Shown: positions 1 through 8,123, counted from the first letter of the stretch. The stretch is DNA of 64,000 nt from Pseudomonadota bacterium (GCA_021324155.1 JAJPJQ010000010.1:166397-230396), one strand, 5' to 3'. Notes: a model not told the origin generated them from the sequence alone. Translations and numbers: made by a program.

Positions 1-1
1 G

Positions 2-124
2 ACGAAGCTCGTGATCCCGGTGGCATTTTACATTCTGGGATCGCTCGTGTCGCTTATCCAGGCGGCGGTCTTCACGATTTTGACGGTTATCTATGTCGCC
101 ATGGCGATCAGCCATGAGCACTAA
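2..124 (+). CDS. atpB: F0 ATP synthase subunit a, C-terminal end (partial)
   Basis: Only the last 40 residues are in the window, read in the frame beginning at base 2 and ending at a TAA. The peptide runs TKLVIPVAFYILGSLVSLIQ and continues through two hydrophobic stretches to ISHEH. The SLIQA-F/VFT-L-T-IY signature is the final helix of subunit a of the membrane proton channel, and atpE follows 75 bases downstream as in ordinary F0 operons. The start lies upstream of the window. The assignment rests on this C-terminal motif plus the neighbour. Confidence 0.85.
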   Translation, partial: TKLVIPVAFYILGSLVSLIQAAVFTILTVIYVAMAISHEH

Positions 125-198
125 GCGGCCCGCCCGGCGGCGAGGATGAGGACAGAGGGGCGTAAGGGCATCGAGGCGCGCTGGAAAGGAGGAGGACA

Positions 199-525
199 AT
201 GCGCAAGTTACTATCGTTCGTAACCGTGGCGGTGCTGGGAGTCTTGATTTCCGGCGTCGCGATGGCGGCGGCTGAGGCCGCGCCCGCGGGCGGGGATTAC
301 TCCCGCGCGGCGCTCGCGATCGCTGCGGGCCTGGCGATCGCGATCGGCGGCTTCGGCGCCGCACTCGGCCAGGGACGCATGGCGGCGGCTGCGATGGAGA
401 GCATCGGCCGGAACCCGAATGCGGCCGACCGCATCCAGCTGCCCATGATCCTGGGCTTGGCGTTCATCGAAGCGCTGGCGCTTTACGCGTTCGTGATCGC
501 GTTCTTCCTGCAGGGCAAGATCTAA
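199..525 (+). CDS. atpE: F0 ATP synthase subunit c (membrane rotor ring)
   Basis: A 108-residue proteolipid that forms the proton-driven c-ring of F0F1 ATP synthase. The first ~24 residues look like a signal peptide (MRKLLSFVTV then AMAAAEA). They precede a two-helix hairpin: helix 1 has the glycine-rich GFGAALGQG, the polar loop has RNP (residues 71-73), and helix 2 has the ion-carrying Glu at about residue 91 in FIEALALYAF. The residue after Glu is Ala rather than the Ser typical of sodium-type rings, which suggests proton coupling (inference). Mature c subunits are usually ~75-85 residues, so the extra N-terminus is probably cleaved or used for insertion. A strong ribosome site (GGAGGAGG at about 187-194) precedes the ATG. 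The gene follows atpB directly and ends before a strong hairpin. Confidence 0.93.
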   Translation: MRKLLSFVTVAVLGVLISGVAMAAAEAAPAGGDYSRAALAIAAGLAIAIGGFGAALGQGRMAAAAMESIGRNPNAADRIQLPMILGLAFIEALALYAFVIAFFLQGKI

Positions 526-548
526 ACTGCGGGGTTACGAGAAAAGCA

Positions 549-580
549 AAAGGGACGGGGCTTGCGCTCCGTCCCTTTTT
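549..580. terminator. Bidirectional rho-independent terminator between atpE and the dCMP deaminase gene
   Basis: A perfect 10-bp stem (AAAGGGACGG at 549-558 pairing with CCGTCCCTTT at 569-578) is followed by T residues on the plus strand and preceded by an A-rich stretch (541-551) that becomes a T-rich tail on the minus strand. It lies between convergent genes and slightly overlaps the stop of the minus-strand gene. Confidence 0.85.
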
Positions 581-1040
581 ATTTCGGCGGCAGCTCGACG
601 CGCTCGAGATGGACCTGCGTGTGGCGCAGTATCTCCTCCAGCGTGTGCAGCTTGTACGGGCTCTCGTAGTAGACGTTCTTGATGCCGGTGTTGACCAGCA
701 CCTTCAAACAATGAATGCAGGGCGTGTGCGTGATATAGATCGCGCCGTCGCGGATCGACGAGCCGTTCTTCGCCGCCTGCGCGATCGCGTTGATCTCGGC
801 GTGGATCGTGCGGAAACAATTCTCCTCGACGTCGCCGTTGGGCGTCTTCGACTGATAGACGAGGCAGCCGGCCTCCGTGCAGTGGGGCATTCCGGCCGGC
901 GCGCCGTTGTAGCCGGTCGCGAGAATATTCTTGTCGCGCACGATCACCGCGCCGACCTTGGCGCGGTTACAGGTGGAGCGCTCGGCCACGTCGCGCGTGA
1001 TCGTCAGAAAGTATTGATGCCAGCTTAGTCGCTCGCTCAT
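579..1040 (-). CDS. dCMP/cytidine deaminase family protein (ComEB-like)
   Basis: 153 residues of the zinc-dependent deoxycytidylate deaminase family, which converts dCMP to dUMP for dTTP synthesis. The zinc site is complete: HAE (in TIHAEINAI) with the catalytic Glu, and PCIHC further on. The CNRAKVGAVIV start and the GYNGAPAG substrate loop are also typical of dCMP deaminases. The start MSERLSWHQYF matches the family's usual N-terminus. The 5' end lies inside the 3' end of the upstream M50 protease gene in another frame (74-base overlap), so the two are probably co-transcribed and translationally linked. The end runs into the shared terminator. Confidence 0.9.
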   Translation of the reverse strand: MSERLSWHQYFLTITRDVAERSTCNRAKVGAVIVRDKNILATGYNGAPAGMPHCTEAGCLVYQSKTPNGDVEENCFRTIHAEINAIAQAAKNGSSIRDGAIYITHTPCIHCLKVLVNTGIKNVYYESPYKLHTLEEILRHTQVHLERVELPPK

Positions 1041-1974
1041 CGCGGTCCTCTTTTCGCTTGGTTCGCTGCAATCCTTCCCGGCCTTCCGGTTGCTGTGGAC
1101 GCTCCTCGTGAATTATCGCATCCTGGATGGGAAACGGGTTCGGCGTGAATGTCACGACGAATGTGGCGAGCATGAGCCAGCCGAGGAGCTTCCGCTTCGG
1201 ATCGAGGGGCGTTTCCGAATCGACCGGCGGCGGGTGCCGCACGCCGATCAGCAGTAATATCAGGAATGCCCAGAATATCCAGCCGGGCCATCCGCCGAGG
1301 AAGCCGAAGACCAGGAGCAGAATCACCGTCAGCTGCGACACGCGCACGTGGCGGCGGCCGAAAAGCGCGTAGGATACGTGCCCGCCGTCGAGTTGGCCCG
1401 CGGGTAGCAGGTTGAGCGCGGTCACGAACAGTCCGACCCAGCCCGCGGCCGCGACGGGGTGCAGCTCGAAGCTCTCCTGCGGCAGTCCGCCGAGGGCCAG
1501 CCGGACAAGGAACGAGAATAGCACCGACGTCCCGAGCGCGATGTCGGGACCCGTTTGCGGAGGAGCTTCCAGCCGCAGGCCGAGCAAGACGGCGGCGATC
1601 GATAGCACGAGCCCGGCGATCGGCCCGGCGGCGCCGATATCGAAGAGAGATTTCCGGTCGGGCATGCGCGACTGCATCTTGATGACGGCGCCGAACGTTC
1701 CGATAATGGACGGGCCCGGGATGAAAAACGGCAGCGTCGCCTCGACTTTGTAGCGCCGCGACATCAGGTAATGGCCCATCTCGTGCGCGAGCAATATCGT
1801 CATCAGGGTGCAGGAGAACGGCAGGCCAGCCGCGAGCTCGCGCGGGTCGAGGGAGAGCGAGAACACGTCGACGCCGGTCTGCCACGCGCCGGCGATCGTC
1901 GTCGTGACGAACGTCACGAGAAAAAGCACGACATGGAGCCAGATTCGTCGCGGGCGGGCGCTCTCACCGTTCAT
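967..1974 (-). CDS. Site-2 protease family (peptidase M50) integral membrane metalloprotease
   Basis: 335 residues with several membrane segments. The zinc site HEMGH is at about residues 64-68, and the third ligand lies in NLLPAGQLDGGH (Asp near 196). The stretch FIPGPSIIGTFGAVIKMQSR between them is characteristic of the bacterial/EGY-like M50 branch. Such enzymes cleave transmembrane segments of regulators or stress proteins; the substrate here is unknown. The start chosen is the ATG at 1974, because it overlaps the preceding SAM hydrolase stop as ATGA and because upstream codons in this frame read as arginine-rich noise. The hydrophilic tail (from about residue 290) is non-conserved and overlaps the start of the dCMP deaminase gene. 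Confidence 0.87.
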   Translation of the reverse strand: MNGESARPRRIWLHVVLFLVTFVTTTIAGAWQTGVDVFSLSLDPRELAAGLPFSCTLMTILLAHEMGHYLMSRRYKVEATLPFFIPGPSIIGTFGAVIKMQSRMPDRKSLFDIGAAGPIAGLVLSIAAVLLGLRLEAPPQTGPDIALGTSVLFSFLVRLALGGLPQESFELHPVAAAGWVGLFVTALNLLPAGQLDGGHVSYALFGRRHVRVSQLTVILLLVFGFLGGWPGWIFWAFLILLLIGVRHPPPVDSETPLDPKRKLLGWLMLATFVVTFTPNPFPIQDAIIHEERPQQPEGREGLQRTKRKEDRDERATKLASILSDDHARRGRALHL

Positions 1975-2765
1975 CGATTCGCGCTCCGCACGTGGACGGC
2001 ATCCCCGATGCCGGCGCCGGAGCGCTGATCGGCGCGCGCGTTGAAGCAGGAGATCTCGAGCAGCCCCCAACTGTTGATCAGCGCGCCGTACCCGCCGGTC
2101 TCCGCGTCCGCGTAGCTCGCTGCGAGCCCGCGAATCTCGACGTCGACCAGCGCGATCTCGACCCGGTCGCCGCCGAGCGGCTCGAGGTCGCGCGCGGTGA
2201 GGTTGGTGACGAGATTGCCGAAGTGGTCGATGTAAATAATCTCGCCGCGGACCTCGCCGTCGGTTTTGACGGCCGCCGGCCACGTCAGCCGCATATAGTC
2301 GTTCAGGGCGGGTCCGAATGCCTCGGCCGGCGTGCCCAGCGACAAATGCGCGGCCGCCGGCGCGAAGACGTCGCGGCCGTGAAACGTGGCGCTCACGGGA
2401 TGGAGCCGGTAGCGCTCGTTCGCGAGCTCGACGACGCGCCGGGTTTTTTTACGCTCGGCCGCGAGGCTGAGCACGCCGTTGTCGGGGCCAATGAAAAAAG
2501 CGTCTTCGCAATCGATCAGGATCGGCCGCCGGTCGGTGCCGACGCCCGGATCGACGACGGCGACGTGAATCGTTCCCGGCGGAAAATACTGCGCGGCGTA
2601 ATTCAGCGCCAGCGCGCCGCCGCGGACCTCCTGCGGCGCGATCCCGTGCGTCACGTCGACGATACGCGCCTCGGGGTTGATGCCCAGGATGACGCCCTTC
2701 ATGATGCCGACGAAAGGATCCTCGTAGCCGAAGTCCGTCGTCAGCGCGATCAGCCGATTCTCCAT
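1971..2765 (-). CDS. SAM hydroxide adenosyltransferase (SAM hydrolase, DUF62 family)
   Basis: 264 residues with all hallmark motifs of the family that uses a side-chain-activated water to split S-adenosylmethionine into adenosine and methionine. They are TTDFGYEDPFVG at the N-terminus, DVTHGI, VVDPGVGT, GPDNGVL, and the second-domain IDHFGNLVTN. Relatives that use chloride or fluoride (SalL, fluorinase) share the fold. The plain DUF62 motif set points to the hydrolase, but halide specificity cannot be read with certainty. The gene ends in an ATGA overlap with the M50 protease gene and heads the three-gene minus-strand group that finishes with the dCMP deaminase. Confidence 0.9.
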   Translation of the reverse strand: MENRLIALTTDFGYEDPFVGIMKGVILGINPEARIVDVTHGIAPQEVRGGALALNYAAQYFPPGTIHVAVVDPGVGTDRRPILIDCEDAFFIGPDNGVLSLAAERKKTRRVVELANERYRLHPVSATFHGRDVFAPAAAHLSLGTPAEAFGPALNDYMRLTWPAAVKTDGEVRGEIIYIDHFGNLVTNLTARDLEPLGGDRVEIALVDVEIRGLAASYADAETGGYGALINSWGLLEISCFNARADQRSGAGIGDAVHVRSANR

Positions 2766-2824
2766 GGGAGCGTTTCAATGTAACGGAAAAGCGGCGGAGC
2801 GTAAAGGAAGCTACGAAGCACGAT

Positions 2825-3589
2825 CTAAAATGACAGTCGCTCAGCGACCGCGACGGCGTCCTTCAGATGCACCGGGTCGATCGTTCCGACGATCAGCGCA
2901 TCGATGAAGCGTTGCTTCAAGACGAATTCGATTGCGGCGGAGGGCGGAAGATGGCCGCTGAAAAGGCCTTTGATCGCGAGAACGCCGACGCCGGCGGCAT
3001 GCGCTTGCGAAAGCGCATCTGCGAGCGCCTGATCTTTTTCACTGAACGGCGCCATGACGATGTCGAGCGACTGACACGCGAGTGCGATGCCTTTCTCTGT
3101 CTTGGCGGAAATACCGGCGGCGCGAATTTTGCCGCTTCGTTTCAGCGCCGCGAGGGCCGCGAGCGCGTCGGTTTGCGTCAGGATTTTCTCGTCTTCGCCG
3201 TTCGAATGGAGCACGAGAATATCGACGCGGTCGGTCTGTAAATTTCTCAAGCTGTTCTCGACCGAGGCGGTGATCGCCTTGGCCGAAAAATCGTAGCTCG
3301 AGCGGCCGCTCTCGTAGCGCTCGCCGGCTTTACTCGCGAGCACGATGCGCTCGCGGTGCGCGGCGACGAACGGGCCGAGGCGCGCTTCGCTCGATCCGTA
3401 CGCGGGCGCGGTGTCGATCAGATTGACTCCGAGCTCGAGCGCCGCGTCGAGCAGTCTTTTTACTTGCGCGTCCGACGGCAGGTCGAACGCCGTGGGATAT
3501 TTCACGTCCGTGTTGCGGCCGAGTTTGACGGTGCCGAGACCGATCGGGCTGACGCTCAAGCCGGTGCGTCCTAGCGCGCGGGGATCCAT
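2825..3589 (-). CDS. Aldo/keto reductase
   Basis: About 254 residues of the NADPH-dependent aldo/keto reductase (TIM barrel) superfamily. The N-terminus MDPRALGRTGLSVSPIGLGT is the classic AKR opening. The catalytic tetrad can be traced as Asp and Tyr in DTAPAYGSSEARLG, Lys in LASKAGERYESGR, and His in ILVLHSNG. At the C-terminus ALIVGTIDPVHLKDAV is the usual cofactor-binding region. The protein is shorter than typical AKRs (~300), with helices missing at the C-terminal end. The ATG at 3589 was chosen because upstream residues are low-complexity. It overlaps the end of the upstream FAD oxidoreductase gene by 19 bases, suggesting co-expression. Substrate unknown. Confidence 0.88.
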   Translation of the reverse strand: MDPRALGRTGLSVSPIGLGTVKLGRNTDVKYPTAFDLPSDAQVKRLLDAALELGVNLIDTAPAYGSSEARLGPFVAAHRERIVLASKAGERYESGRSSYDFSAKAITASVENSLRNLQTDRVDILVLHSNGEDEKILTQTDALAALAALKRSGKIRAAGISAKTEKGIALACQSLDIVMAPFSEKDQALADALSQAHAAGVGVLAIKGLFSGHLPPSAAIEFVLKQRFIDALIVGTIDPVHLKDAVAVAERLSF

Positions 3590-4746
3590 TCGGCATTCTC
3601 CCATGGATAGCGCGCGATCGGCGGCGGCGGCCAGGGCGGCAGCGGATGGTGCGGATAGCCGGCGGGCTGCTTTAAATTCTTTTCCGCGAGCGCGAACACT
3701 TCGTCCGCGAGCACCGGCGCCATCGAGAGCTTGGTCGGCCACGCGGCGATTATGCCGGGCGCGAGCTCGCCTGCATGCACGCCGCTCGGGCGGCGCTGAT
3801 CGGCCGTGCGCGCCTCGGCCCTGACGGCGCGGTAGAGCGCGATTTCCGTATTGCGCAAATCGAGCGCCGGCAGGCGCGCGTGAATCTCCTTGAGCGCAAA
3901 CTGCCTCGCCGCATTGTCGTCGGTTTCGCCGGCCAATCTTTCCGCGATCTCGCCGCCGATCTGCCAGATGCGCTTTTCGGGCGCGGTGATCGTGAGCTGC
4001 GTCTTGCCGCCGACGATGCAGTGGCCGAAGAGCGGCGGCAGATCGCCGCGCAGCAGCACCATGCCGAGCGGCCGGCGCTGCATCGGCTCGCCGCCGACGC
4101 CGAGGCGCACTAGCAGCTCGGCGTTGCCTTCGCCCGCGGTCAGCACGATCGTCCGCGGATCGAGCGATATATCGCCGATGCGCGCGCTGCGCTCCTCGAA
4201 GCGGAGCGCGGCAAAATCGTAGCGGTGGATGTATTTATCGTGGCGCGCCGCCAGTGCCTTCAGCAGCGACCCGGTCGAGATCACCGGCTCGGCGAGCGCA
4301 TAGACCGCGACCGCCGAGCCGCGCAGGGCCTCGGGCCAGCGCGACGCCGGGAGCCGCTTGGGCCGGGTGGAGAGAAGCCCGGCTTTAGCCACGACTGACA
4401 TGAAGCCCAAAGATTGTAGGCGCGCGAGCGCCGATCCCTTCGGCAGCCAGAGATAACAGGATTCCGAGAGGACGCGCGCGTCGCGGAGATCGGGCTCCTC
4501 ATTTCCGGCAAGACATGCGCGCCAGCGCGACGGCATTGCTTTCGTCGCGCTTACGGCGGCGAAGTCGCGCACGCCGCGCAGCGCGTATTTGCCGCCGCCG
4601 TGGATGATGCCCTGCGCTGCGATCGTCTGCCCGGCGCCGAGCGCCGTCGATTCGAGCAGCAGCGCGTGATAGCCAGCGCGGCGAAAGCGCTCCAGGCACC
4701 ACAGGCCGGCCGCGCCGCCGCCGAAGATGAGGACGTCGAGTCGCAT
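3571..4746 (-). CDS. FAD-dependent oxidoreductase (DAO family)
   Basis: 391 residues starting MRLDVLIFGGGAAGLWCLER, with the FAD-binding GGGAAG fold motif and an acidic residue ending the second strand (LLLES). The region GAGQTIAAQGIIHGG is typical of D-amino-acid-oxidase/glycerol-3-phosphate-dehydrogenase-like enzymes. The C-terminal half contains a second FAD contact region (TAGEGNAELL) and ends in a proline-rich tail. The ATG at 4746 is preferred over an in-frame start 57 bases upstream because it directly precedes the fold. It is paired with the aldo/keto reductase by overlap. The substrate cannot be deduced. Confidence 0.85.
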   Translation of the reverse strand: MRLDVLIFGGGAAGLWCLERFRRAGYHALLLESTALGAGQTIAAQGIIHGGGKYALRGVRDFAAVSATKAMPSRWRACLAGNEEPDLRDARVLSESCYLWLPKGSALARLQSLGFMSVVAKAGLLSTRPKRLPASRWPEALRGSAVAVYALAEPVISTGSLLKALAARHDKYIHRYDFAALRFEERSARIGDISLDPRTIVLTAGEGNAELLVRLGVGGEPMQRRPLGMVLLRGDLPPLFGHCIVGGKTQLTITAPEKRIWQIGGEIAERLAGETDDNAARQFALKEIHARLPALDLRNTEIALYRAVRAEARTADQRRPSGVHAGELAPGIIAAWPTKLSMAPVLADEVFALAEKNLKQPAGYPHHPLPPWPPPPIARYPWENAEWIPAR

Positions 4747-4791
4747 GATTGACTCGGACGAATTGTAGCACGGAAAAGAGACTGCGGGCGA

Positions 4792-4895
4792 CTCGCCCCT
4801 CACTCGAGCCCTCTCCCATAGGGAGAGGGAATCGATACTAGGTTACCGACAACTTCTACGCCTCGCCCGCGTCCGGGAGAGGGTCGGGGTGATGA
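4792..4895. repeat. Intergenic palindromic repeat unit (REP/ERIC-like)
   Basis: A perfect 9-bp hairpin (CCCTCTCCC at 4809-4817 against GGGAGAGGG at 4821-4829) sits inside a longer imperfect palindrome. Its outer arms read CCCCTCACTCGAGCCCTCTCCC on one side and GGGAGAGGGTCGGGGTGATGA on the other. This is the look of a common dispersed intergenic repeat seen in many proteobacterial genomes. It fills the gap between the FAD oxidoreductase and gmhA genes, and the hairpin may also act as a transcript processing or termination site. Confidence 0.6.
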
Positions 4896-4908
4896 ACTCG
4901 TGAAATTG

Positions 4909-5484
4909 TTACGCCGCGAAGAGACGGACATCGACCATCTCGCAGATGACGTGGCCGACGAGGATGTGGGTTTCCTGGATGCGCGCGGTATTTTTGCCCT
5001 CGGTGGCGCACAGCAGGAAGTCGCATTTGCGCGCCATCTTGCCGCCGTCGCCGCCCGTGAGTCCGATGACGGCGATCTTCAGGTTCTTGCACACATCGAT
5101 GGCCGCGAGCACGTTGGCGGCGTTGCCGCTGGTCGAGATCGCGAGCGCGATATCGCCTTCTTTACCGAGCGCCTTTATCTGTTTGGAAAAGATTTCCTTG
5201 TAGTCGAAGTCGTTGGCGATGCTCGTGATCGCCGACGTGTCGGTGGTGAGCGCGAGCGCCGGCAGCGGCGGCCGGTCCATGCGGAAGCGATTGACGAACT
5301 CGGCGGCGATATGCTGCGCGTCGGCCGCGCTGCCGCCGTTGCCGAAGATCAGGAGCTTGTTGCCGTTTAGGAACGCCTGCGCGATCGCGTCGATCGCCGC
5401 AATGAGCGTGTCGAGATTCTGCTTGAGGAACGCCTTTTTGGTCGAGACGCTCTCTTCGAACGCCTTGACGATCGCCTGCTTCAT
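4909..5484 (-). CDS. gmhA: Sedoheptulose-7-phosphate isomerase (SIS domain)
   Basis: 191 residues of the GmhA family. The enzyme converts sedoheptulose 7-phosphate to glycero-manno-heptose 7-phosphate, the first step toward ADP-heptose for lipopolysaccharide core or surface glycans. The SIS motif LLIFGNGGSAADAQHIAAEF, the second phosphate loop AISTSGNAANVL and the C-terminal QETHILVGHVICEMVD all match the family, and the length is normal. The start overlaps the stop of the bicupin gene as ATGA. No other heptose genes are in the window, so the rest of the pathway must be elsewhere. Confidence 0.9.
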   Translation of the reverse strand: MKQAIVKAFEESVSTKKAFLKQNLDTLIAAIDAIAQAFLNGNKLLIFGNGGSAADAQHIAAEFVNRFRMDRPPLPALALTTDTSAITSIANDFDYKEIFSKQIKALGKEGDIALAISTSGNAANVLAAIDVCKNLKIAVIGLTGGDGGKMARKCDFLLCATEGKNTARIQETHILVGHVICEMVDVRLFAA

Positions 5485-6599
5485 GCCGATTTCTTGTAAT
5501 GATCGGCCATCTGGGTCGTCAGGCCGTGCTTCGCCAGCGCCTCCTCGAACATCTGGCGCACGATCGGATCCTCGTCATCGTATTCGATCTGGTCGCCGCC
5601 CTGGCGGCGGTCGATGGTGCCTTTGTACTTCGGCGATACGCCCCGGAACTTTTTGCTGCCGAAGGCGCGGAGCGCGAGATAGCGCGCCGGCTTCGCGCCG
5701 GAGTTGAAATGCTGGTGCCACCAGCGGTCGGGCGGCACGACCATGCTGCCCTCGTGCCAATCATAGCGCTTGATCGGCGAGCCGTCGGGCCAGATGAGCG
5801 AGTAGCCCTCGCCGCCGAGGATGATCACGTGCGCGCCGGGGCCGTGGCGGTGGCCTTTCTTATAGGTGCCGACGGGAAACTCCGAAATGTGGCACGCGGT
5901 CGTGTTCTCAGACAATTCGAATTTGATATTCCGCCCGCCCGCGCCGCGCACGCTGTACTCCATGAGCTTAAAGCTTCGCACGTCGGGGACGAAGTTCGTC
6001 TCCCAGACGTTGCCGGCGAATTTGAAGCCGTCGTACTCGCCGGCGTAATGCGTGCCCTTACCGCTGAAATACTCGTCGCGTGCGTCGAAGCGGTCGGTGA
6101 ACGCGAAATCGTTGTTGAAAATGAAATCGAGATTGTGCAGCAGGTTGATCATGGTCGGCGCGGTCGTCACCGCGAGATAGCGCGCCGGCTCGCTGCCGCT
6201 GCCGTTGAAGAGCTGGTAGTTGGCGTTGATCGGCGGTGAGAACATCGAGCCGGTCTGCCACTCGAATGTCTGCTTCTTCTTGGGATCGTTCCAGACCGTC
6301 GCGGCGCCCTGGCCGCTCACGACGTAGATCGTTTCCTCATAGAGATGGCGCTGCGGCTTGAGGCTTTTTCCCGGCGCAATCTCCGAGATGTAGCAGTTGT
6401 TGACCTGGCCGGCGCCTTCCATCATGAGGAACGCGCCGGTGCCGCCCGTGCGGTCCCATGGCTCGAGCTTCACCTTGCGGATGTCTTCGACGAAGAAGGT
6501 CTTAATGATCGGAATGCCTTCGCTCTCGACCCACTTTTCGTAGCTGGTCTTGCCGCCCCCTTCAAGCGCGGCGGTTACTTGTTCCTGCGGCTTGGCCAT
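5481..6599 (-). CDS. Bicupin protein of unknown substrate
   Basis: 372 residues with two cupin barrels. The first (about residues 60-150) has LKPQRHLYEETIYVVSG, a metal-site pattern H-x4-E. The second (about 225-330) has KKGHRHGPGAHVIILGGEGY, giving the classic H-x-H...H...E ligand set, followed by the C-terminal strand GSMVVPPDRWWHQHFN. It is related to cupin proteins often annotated as hypothetical or dioxygenase-like; no reaction can be assigned. Translation runs straight into gmhA through an ATGA overlap, and the sugar aminotransferase lies 60 bases upstream, so a role in sugar or surface-glycan chemistry is possible but only inferred. Confidence 0.8.
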   Translation of the reverse strand: MAKPQEQVTAALEGGGKTSYEKWVESEGIPIIKTFFVEDIRKVKLEPWDRTGGTGAFLMMEGAGQVNNCYISEIAPGKSLKPQRHLYEETIYVVSGQGAATVWNDPKKKQTFEWQTGSMFSPPINANYQLFNGSGSEPARYLAVTTAPTMINLLHNLDFIFNNDFAFTDRFDARDEYFSGKGTHYAGEYDGFKFAGNVWETNFVPDVRSFKLMEYSVRGAGGRNIKFELSENTTACHISEFPVGTYKKGHRHGPGAHVIILGGEGYSLIWPDGSPIKRYDWHEGSMVVPPDRWWHQHFNSGAKPARYLALRAFGSKKFRGVSPKYKGTIDRRQGGDQIEYDDEDPIVRQMFEEALAKHGLTTQMADHYKKSA

Positions 6600-6659
6600 G
6601 GCTGCTCCTGTTCAAATGTAATCCACATTTCTATCACAGGGGAAAAGACCGGTAAACAG

Positions 6660-7796
6660 CTAGCGGCGGTAGAACGCGGCGATAGAATCGACTACGGCTG
6701 TTTGCTGGACTTCGGTCAGCTCCGGATAAAGCGGCAGCGCGAGCACCTCTGCGGCGGCTTTTTCGGCGACGGGAAAATCGCCGCGGCGGTATCCGAGATA
6801 AGAAAAGCAGGGCTGGAGATGGAGCGGGGTGGGGTAGTAAATCTCGGCCTGGATGCCCGCGGCCGCGAGGTGTTGCTTCAGCGCGTCGCGGCGCTCTGCG
6901 CGGACGACATAATAGTTGAAGGCGTGCGCGGGCTCGCGCGCGTCGGGAATGGAGTTCAAGCCGCTCCCGGGGAGCTTGCGATCAAGAAACAGCTTTCCGT
7001 ACCGTTCGGCGCGCTCCCGCCGCGCAGCGCACCAGAGCTCGACGTAGCGGAGCTTGACCGCGAGAACAGCGGCTTGAATCGCGTCGAGGCGCGAGTTGAC
7101 CCCGATCACATCGTGGCGGTACTTCGTGTCCTCGCCGTGCGCGCGCAGCAATCTGATTTTAGCGGCAAGCGCGGCGTCGGGCGTTGCGACGAGGCCGGCG
7201 TCGCCGGCGCCGCCGAGATTCTTCGTCGGAAAAAACGAATAGCAGCCGAGGTCGCCGAGCGTGCCGGCGGACTTGCCGCCGTCGCGCGCGCCGAACGATT
7301 GCGCGGCGTCCTCGACGATCTTTACGCGATGTTTTTTGCCGAGCGCGCTCATCTCTTTCATCGCGCACATGCGGCCGAAGAGATGCACCGGAACGATCGC
7401 CTTCACGCGCGCGGCGGTTTTCTTTTCCGCCAGCAGCATTTCGATTTGTTCGCGGCCGATGAGGAAGCTATCGGGCTCGATGTCGGCGAACAGCGGCGTC
7501 GCGCCGAGGCGCGCGACCGCGGTCGCGGTCGCGACGAAGGTGAATGTCGGCACGATCACGGCGTCGCCGGGGCCGACGCCGAGCGCCATCAATGAGAGTA
7601 AAAGCGCGTCGCTGCCGGACGCGACTCCCACGGCATGCTTCGCGCCGAGGTAAGCGGCGGCATCGCTTTCGAATCTTTCGACGACATCGCCGAGGATGAA
7701 GTGCTGCGACTCCAGAACTTCGTCGATCGCCTGCTGCACTTCTTTGCGGATCGTCTTATATTGAGCTTTGAGGTCGATGATGGGGATTTTCGCCAC
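6660..7796 (-). CDS. DegT/DnrJ/EryC1/StrS family PLP-dependent sugar aminotransferase
   Basis: 378 residues of fold-type I aminotransferases that aminate nucleotide-linked keto-sugars. The opening IPIIDLKAQYK, the cofactor loop GSDALLLSLMALG, the DAAQSFGA strand carrying the Asp that binds the PLP nitrogen, and the Schiff-base Lys in SFFPTKNLGG are all present. The C-terminal AEIYYPTPLHLQPCF is also typical. It is the first gene of the minus-strand group with the bicupin gene and gmhA. Such enzymes feed lipopolysaccharide or pilin glycans, but the sugar nucleotide is unknown. Confidence 0.9.
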   Translation of the reverse strand: MAKIPIIDLKAQYKTIRKEVQQAIDEVLESQHFILGDVVERFESDAAAYLGAKHAVGVASGSDALLLSLMALGVGPGDAVIVPTFTFVATATAVARLGATPLFADIEPDSFLIGREQIEMLLAEKKTAARVKAIVPVHLFGRMCAMKEMSALGKKHRVKIVEDAAQSFGARDGGKSAGTLGDLGCYSFFPTKNLGGAGDAGLVATPDAALAAKIRLLRAHGEDTKYRHDVIGVNSRLDAIQAAVLAVKLRYVELWCAARRERAERYGKLFLDRKLPGSGLNSIPDAREPAHAFNYYVVRAERRDALKQHLAAAGIQAEIYYPTPLHLQPCFSYLGYRRGDFPVAEKAAAEVLALPLYPELTEVQQTAVVDSIAAFYRR

Positions 7797-8123
7797 TCGT
7801 TTGTCTATAGCATAGGCGGGGTGAAGATTCCTCTCGGAGGCAACGCGATAAGCAGCGCGAATAAATTAGATTCAAGAGATTACAGTTTCGCATCGACTCT
7901 TTTTCCGTCACCCCCGCGAAAGCGGTGGGACGGCTCGGACCTTCGACGGCTCAGGACAAACGGATTAAAACAGGCTTCATATTTTCCGTTCGTGCTATGC
8001 CCGTCGAAGCACTCTTTGATTTTTTACAGCCGCGAGGAAAAAGCCCGGATTCCTAAGTTCACAAGCGAAATGCAACGCCTTGGGGAATAAAGGGTGTTGT
8101 CACTGGGCCGGAAGGAGGTTTCC
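7797..8123. other. 327-base intergenic region made largely of repeat fragments
   Basis: The region lies between two divergent genes. It contains a fragment resembling the widespread CCCGCGAAAGCGG repeat (about 7909-7928) and the inverted repeat listed separately at 7941-8009. A strong ribosome site for the next gene lies at 8110-8118 (GGAAGGAGG). No convincing coding frame or RNA gene was seen. Confidence 0.5.
7941..8009. repeat. Imperfect inverted repeat of the TTCGACGG...CCGTCGAA type
   Basis: Left arm CTTCGACGGCTCAGGACAAACGG (7941-7963, shown here only to identify the family) pairs imperfectly with the right arm ending CCCGTCGAAG (7986-8009), leaving a ~22-base loop. The arms match a dispersed intergenic repeat whose usual form reads TTCGACGGGCTCAGG. 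It could fold as a long hairpin in RNA and may be a miniature mobile repeat. Confidence 0.6.

Noticed and set aside
1975..2283. N-terminal extension of the M50 protease frame
   Set aside because: Arginine-rich and lies inside the SAM hydrolase gene in another frame; the ATGA overlap at 1971-1974 marks the real start.
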